This document shows, in pieces, positions 5,914-8,658 of a stretch of 8,658 bases of DNA. Origin of the DNA: Desulfobacteraceae bacterium (lineage in GTDB: Bacteria; Desulfobacterota; Desulfobacteria; Desulfobacterales; Desulfosalsimonadaceae). The position numbers and the translations under genes are program-made. The stretch is taken from positions 1 through 8,658 of the forward strand of contig JAGGYV010000167.1 in the NCBI GenBank assembly GCA_021162325.1, read 5' to 3'. How positions within the stretch are numbered: position 1 is the first letter of the stretch; every line of letters begins with the position of its first letter. Under the pieces are notes generated by a model. It saw only the letters and a program-made list of their open reading frames with translations, had not been told where the DNA came from and searched no databases.

Positions 5914-6110
5914 GATTTTATAAAAAAATAGAATACAATAATTTGCTTTAATATTAATAAAATATCATCAAAATTAACTTAAAATATGTATTCACCAGAA
6001 TACTATTTATTAAGGAAAAAGACAAAAAAGCTTGATTGTACAATTCAACAGCGCTATCATGGGTTCATCAAACTGAAAAAAACCGTAATGAAAGCACGGA
6101 GCATAGGCAC
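5914..6110. other. AT-rich intergenic leader of the regulator-lipoprotein operon
   Basis: Together with 5424-5564 and 5718-5811, this completes the gene-poor stretch between the membrane-protein remnant and the regulator. It is very AT-rich up to 6030, with several weak -10-like boxes such as TACTAT (6001-6006) but no convincing promoter pair. An 8-bp palindrome TTGTACAA (6036-6043) lies 68-75 bases before the regulator start and could be an operator. Nothing else is recognisable. Confidence 0.35.
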
Positions 6111-6935
6111 ATGACACGCCCGGTGGTATTTGAATTTTTCGATTTTCGCATGTTTTTGCAAAAGATATTTGCATACAAGAAGGCAGCCAACAAAAAATAC
6201 TCCTACAGATGCTTTGCCGGCAAGGCCGGTTTTGCTTCTCCTAATTTTTTAAAGCTTGTTATGGATGGCAACCGCAACCTTACCAGTGCAAGTATTGCCA
6301 AAATTGCAAAAGGCTTTGGCCTTAAAAAAAAGGAAAGAGAGTATTTTGAGAATCTTGTCTTCATGAACCAGGCTGCAGATCATGATGAAAAGAATCACTA
6401 TTATTTAAAAATGATTGCTGCTAAGGGAAGCAGGGAGGCAAGAAAAATCGAAAAAGCTGCCTATGAATACTTCTCAAAATGGTATTTTCCGGCAATCCGG
6501 GAGCTGGCGACATTCGGAAACGGAAAAAACTCTCCCGAGCAGATCGCATCGGCCCTGCATCCGGTCATAAAAGCCAATGAAGCGGAAAAAGCATTACAAA
6601 CCCTGTCAAGTCTGGGCCTGATCAAAAAAACCAAAGACGGTCGATGGGAACAGGCAGATAAAATTATCATCACAGGTCCCGAGGTGCGATCTTTTCTTAT
6701 CACAACCTACCACCTTGAAATGATCCGCCTGGCCGGCGAAGCCATAGACCGGTATCCTGCGGAAAAAAGAGACATCAGTGCCCTGACCTTAAGTGTTAAA
6801 AAAGAGCGGTTGGGCGAGATTAAAAAAAAGATTATTACGTTTAAACAAGAACTCCTGGAATTGTTTTCAACCGACGAGGATCCTGATCAGGTACTTCAGG
6901 TCAATGTCCAGGCATTTCCTTTAACAAAGGATTAA
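6111..6935 (+). CDS. TIGR02147/DUF4423 family putative transcriptional regulator
   Basis: From the ATG at 6111 the product is 274 residues. It opens with PVVFEFFDFRMFLQKIF, the usual first helix of the TIGR02147 family. An HTH-like region (about 30-75) follows, with YSYRCFAGKAGFASPNFLKL and SIAKIAKGFGLKKKEREYFE. The C-terminal DUF4423-type region (about 115-272) includes KWYFPAIRELA, RDISALTLSVKKERLGEIK and a closing QVNVQAFPLTK. The family is found in Fibrobacter, Bdellovibrio-like and sulfate-reducing bacteria. It is thought to regulate, but its mechanism is unproven. The domain begins at the ATG, which has GGAG about 9 bases upstream. An in-frame TTG at 6036 would add 25 unrelated residues. 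The lipoprotein gene begins 12 bp after the stop, so this regulator probably controls or senses that protein. Confidence 0.85.
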   Translation: MTRPVVFEFFDFRMFLQKIFAYKKAANKKYSYRCFAGKAGFASPNFLKLVMDGNRNLTSASIAKIAKGFGLKKKEREYFENLVFMNQAADHDEKNHYYLKMIAAKGSREARKIEKAAYEYFSKWYFPAIRELATFGNGKNSPEQIASALHPVIKANEAEKALQTLSSLGLIKKTKDGRWEQADKIIITGPEVRSFLITTYHLEMIRLAGEAIDRYPAEKRDISALTLSVKKERLGEIKKKIITFKQELLELFSTDEDPDQVLQVNVQAFPLTKD

Positions 6936-6940
6936 GGAGG
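6934..6940 (+). promoter_or_regulatory. Shine-Dalgarno overlapping the upstream stop codon
   Basis: AAGGAGG at 6934-6940 shares two bases with the TAA stop (6933-6935) of the regulator gene and lies 7 bases before the lipoprotein ATG at 6948. This fixes the start and implies translational coupling. Confidence 0.85.
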
Positions 6941-6947
6941 CCCATAA

Positions 6948-8658
6948 ATGCCAAGGTCGCAAACAACAGGTATCCGCCGATATTTTATACCGTTTTTTTC
7001 TGTTTTCTGCTCAATTTTTCTGATTTTTCTTCCGGGATGCACAGGCGGCGGCGGAACAGACGTGGGAAATCCCCAGGTAAGTCTTTCTTTTTCATCAGAC
7101 CAGGAGTTGAAAACCTATCTTACAACGCAATATGCCGAAAGCGTCGTGCCAGCCAATACACGAAATAACTACGCATTAGATGCCGAGTTGGCGGCTAATG
7201 CAGTTGCCGGTGCCGACGACCCGCCGCCTGTAAATGCCGATGATTTTTCTTCCAAGACCAATGTTCAGGAAGCCGGCGTGGATGAATCCGACAAGGTTAA
7301 AACCGACGGCGAGTACCTGTACGTTGCACAAGCCCGAGCTGTGAGCATTGTGAAGGCATCGCCAACAGATCAGATGGAAGAGCTGGGGATCATTGACGTT
7401 TCCGGCGTGGTGGACTCTATTTATCTTTATAATGATAAACTGGTGATTCTGTATACCCCTGACAACGGGGACGGAACATACTGGACGGGTACGGATCTGA
7501 CCGACATTGCCTTCATCGGCATGCCTTACTGGCTTCCGGTTCAGGCGAAAATCGGCATTATGGTGGTCAATATCGCCCTTCCGTCCGCCCCGTCAATTGA
7601 GAAAGACATGCAGGCAGACGGCAGCTTGGTGTCATCGCGTTTGATAGACGGGCGTATGCATGTGGTGCTGCAATTTTTTCCGAATCTGCCGCCGATTTAT
7701 TTAGATTATGATGGCACGGAAGCGGATAAAACCGCAACAATAGAAGAAAACAAGCAAGCCCTTGATGATCTGCCCCTTGATGATTTTCTTCCCGGCTACA
7801 CCATCAAAGACGGGCTTGGCGTTGAAATTGACAGCGGACGCCTGATTGAGACCAAAGACTTTCTGCGCCCGGTGGATCCCAACGGCGGCAGCATTATTAC
7901 CATTTTAACCATAGATCTTGATAACCCCGATGGTGACACACAACCGCCTTTTAACAGCATGGGGTTCATTGCCGACGCCCACCATATTTATGCCTCCACC
8001 ACATCACTTTACCTGGTGTCAACCGCTTGGGATTACAGGATACTTTCCGAAGGAAATGCATCGGACGGCATCCATACCCATATATACAAATTTAACCTTA
8101 CGGAAAAGGCAACTCATGTGGGAACAGGCCGGGTCATCGGCCATGTCTTAAATCAGTTTTCCATGGGTGAATACCAGGATGTCCTGCGCATTGCCACCAC
8201 CACCGGCTGGACATGGGATGGCACTTCCGGAAACCATGTGTTCTGCTTAAAAGAGACTGACGAGGGTCTGTCGATTATCGGCAGCATCAACAATCTTGCT
8301 CCGGGAGAAGAGATATATTCCGCCCGTTTTATCGGACCGCGAGGGTTTCTTGTCACCTTTGTCAACACGGACCCGCTCTTTACCCTCGACCTTTCCGATC
8401 CGGAGAATCCGCAGGTGATGGGTGCACTCAAAGTGCCCGGTTATTCCGATTATATTCATTTGCTTGGCGCCAATCATCTTTTAACCATCGGAAAGGATGT
8501 AAAGCTTGAAAACGAGTTCCCATATTACCAGGGCGTGCAACTTTCCATATTTGACATTTCAGATTTTGCCAACCCAACGCTGCTATACAAAGAACTGATC
8601 GGAGACAGGGGGACAGATTCCGAGGCGTTACACAATCACAAGGCGTTCACCTTCTGGC
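6948..8658 (+). CDS. Secreted beta-propeller domain lipoprotein (3' end beyond window)
   Basis: The reading frame is open for 570 codons to the window edge. A lipoprotein signal peptide has an RR start, a hydrophobic stretch of residues 12-29 and the lipobox FLPGC with lipidated C31. It is followed by the flexible GGGGTDVGNP motif (33-42). T at +2 predicts outer-membrane sorting. From about residue 104, TNVQEAGVDESDKVKTDGEY and LYVA match the conserved opening of the C-terminal beta-propeller family (PF09826-like), a secreted WD40-related fold of unknown function. Later blades show SIFDISDF-type and FTLDLSDPENPQVMG repeats. Members usually run 600-700 residues, so perhaps 50-130 are missing here. 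The strong Shine-Dalgarno and 12-bp gap tie it to the regulator upstream. The role is unknown: binding, scaffold or surface display are all possible. Confidence 0.85.
   Translation, partial: MPRSQTTGIRRYFIPFFSVFCSIFLIFLPGCTGGGGTDVGNPQVSLSFSSDQELKTYLTTQYAESVVPANTRNNYALDAELAANAVAGADDPPPVNADDFSSKTNVQEAGVDESDKVKTDGEYLYVAQARAVSIVKASPTDQMEELGIIDVSGVVDSIYLYNDKLVILYTPDNGDGTYWTGTDLTDIAFIGMPYWLPVQAKIGIMVVNIALPSAPSIEKDMQADGSLVSSRLIDGRMHVVLQFFPNLPPIYLDYDGTEADKTATIEENKQALDDLPLDDFLPGYTIKDGLGVEIDSGRLIETKDFLRPVDPNGGSIITILTIDLDNPDGDTQPPFNSMGFIADAHHIYASTTSLYLVSTAWDYRILSEGNASDGIHTHIYKFNLTEKATHVGTGRVIGHVLNQFSMGEYQDVLRIATTTGWTWDGTSGNHVFCLKETDEGLSIIGSINNLAPGEEIYSARFIGPRGFLVTFVNTDPLFTLDLSDPENPQVMGALKVPGYSDYIHLLGANHLLTIGKDVKLENEFPYYQGVQLSIFDISDFANPTLLYKELIGDRGTDSEALHNHKAFTFW

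Noticed and set aside
6036..6110. Upstream TTG start for the regulator
   Set aside because: The extra 25 residues do not match the family, whose conserved N-terminus starts right after the ATG at 6111.
6461..6703. Minus-strand 80-codon frame opposite the regulator gene
   Set aside because: It is a shadow of the TIGR02147-type reading frame, with no ribosome binding site.
8153..8477. Minus-strand frames opposite the beta-propeller gene
   Set aside because: They are antisense to a long frame with signal peptide and family motifs, and have low-quality sequence.

Overview
This window looks like chromosomal DNA from a sulfate-reducing Desulfobacterota relative (Desulfobacteraceae-like). That placement is inferred from three things: the style of the proteins, an ArgA-like GNAT with a C-terminal Cys cluster and a TIGR02147-type regulator paired with a GGGGTDVGNP lipoprotein, and the many short palindromic intergenic repeats. 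No marker gene here settles the taxonomy.

Layout. Positions 1-131 hold an inverted-repeat intergenic element. A GNAT acetyltransferase (198-659, minus) and a class A penicillin-binding protein (899-2872, minus) follow. They are separated by a structured 159-bp MITE-like element flanked by TA dinucleotides, and the PBP stop codon lies across the MITE edge. Next come a plus-strand tRNA-Val(GAC) (2962-3037) with its own terminator, and a second inverted-repeat element (about 3090-3239) flanked by a 9-bp direct repeat. Two minus-strand genes follow: a TraR/DksA zinc-finger protein (3375-3719) with a terminator, and a six-helix voltage-gated-type K+ channel with a C-terminal zinc ribbon (3807-4637).

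Positions 4739-6035 are a decayed zone. It holds an inverted-repeat segment, the 5' end of an insertion sequence whose ribosome binding site is locked in a long hairpin, the remnant of a YdjM/DUF457-like membrane protein gene, a third palindromic repeat, and AT-rich DNA.

The last part is a compact plus-strand operon. A TIGR02147/DUF4423 regulator (6111-6935) is followed 12 bp later by a secreted beta-propeller lipoprotein (6948 to beyond the window end). The Shine-Dalgarno of the second gene overlaps the stop of the first, so the two are probably translationally coupled.

How the genes work together. Most are unrelated housekeeping or envelope functions: peptidoglycan synthesis, K+ conductance, a DksA-type regulator, an acetyltransferase and a tRNA. 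Only the regulator and lipoprotein form a clear functional unit. The most distinctive signals are the mobile palindromic elements, especially the MITE that now supplies part of the PBP stop codon, and a tRNA-Val with C instead of the near-universal U at position 33. I see no CRISPR array, phage genes, or obvious defence or biosynthetic cluster.
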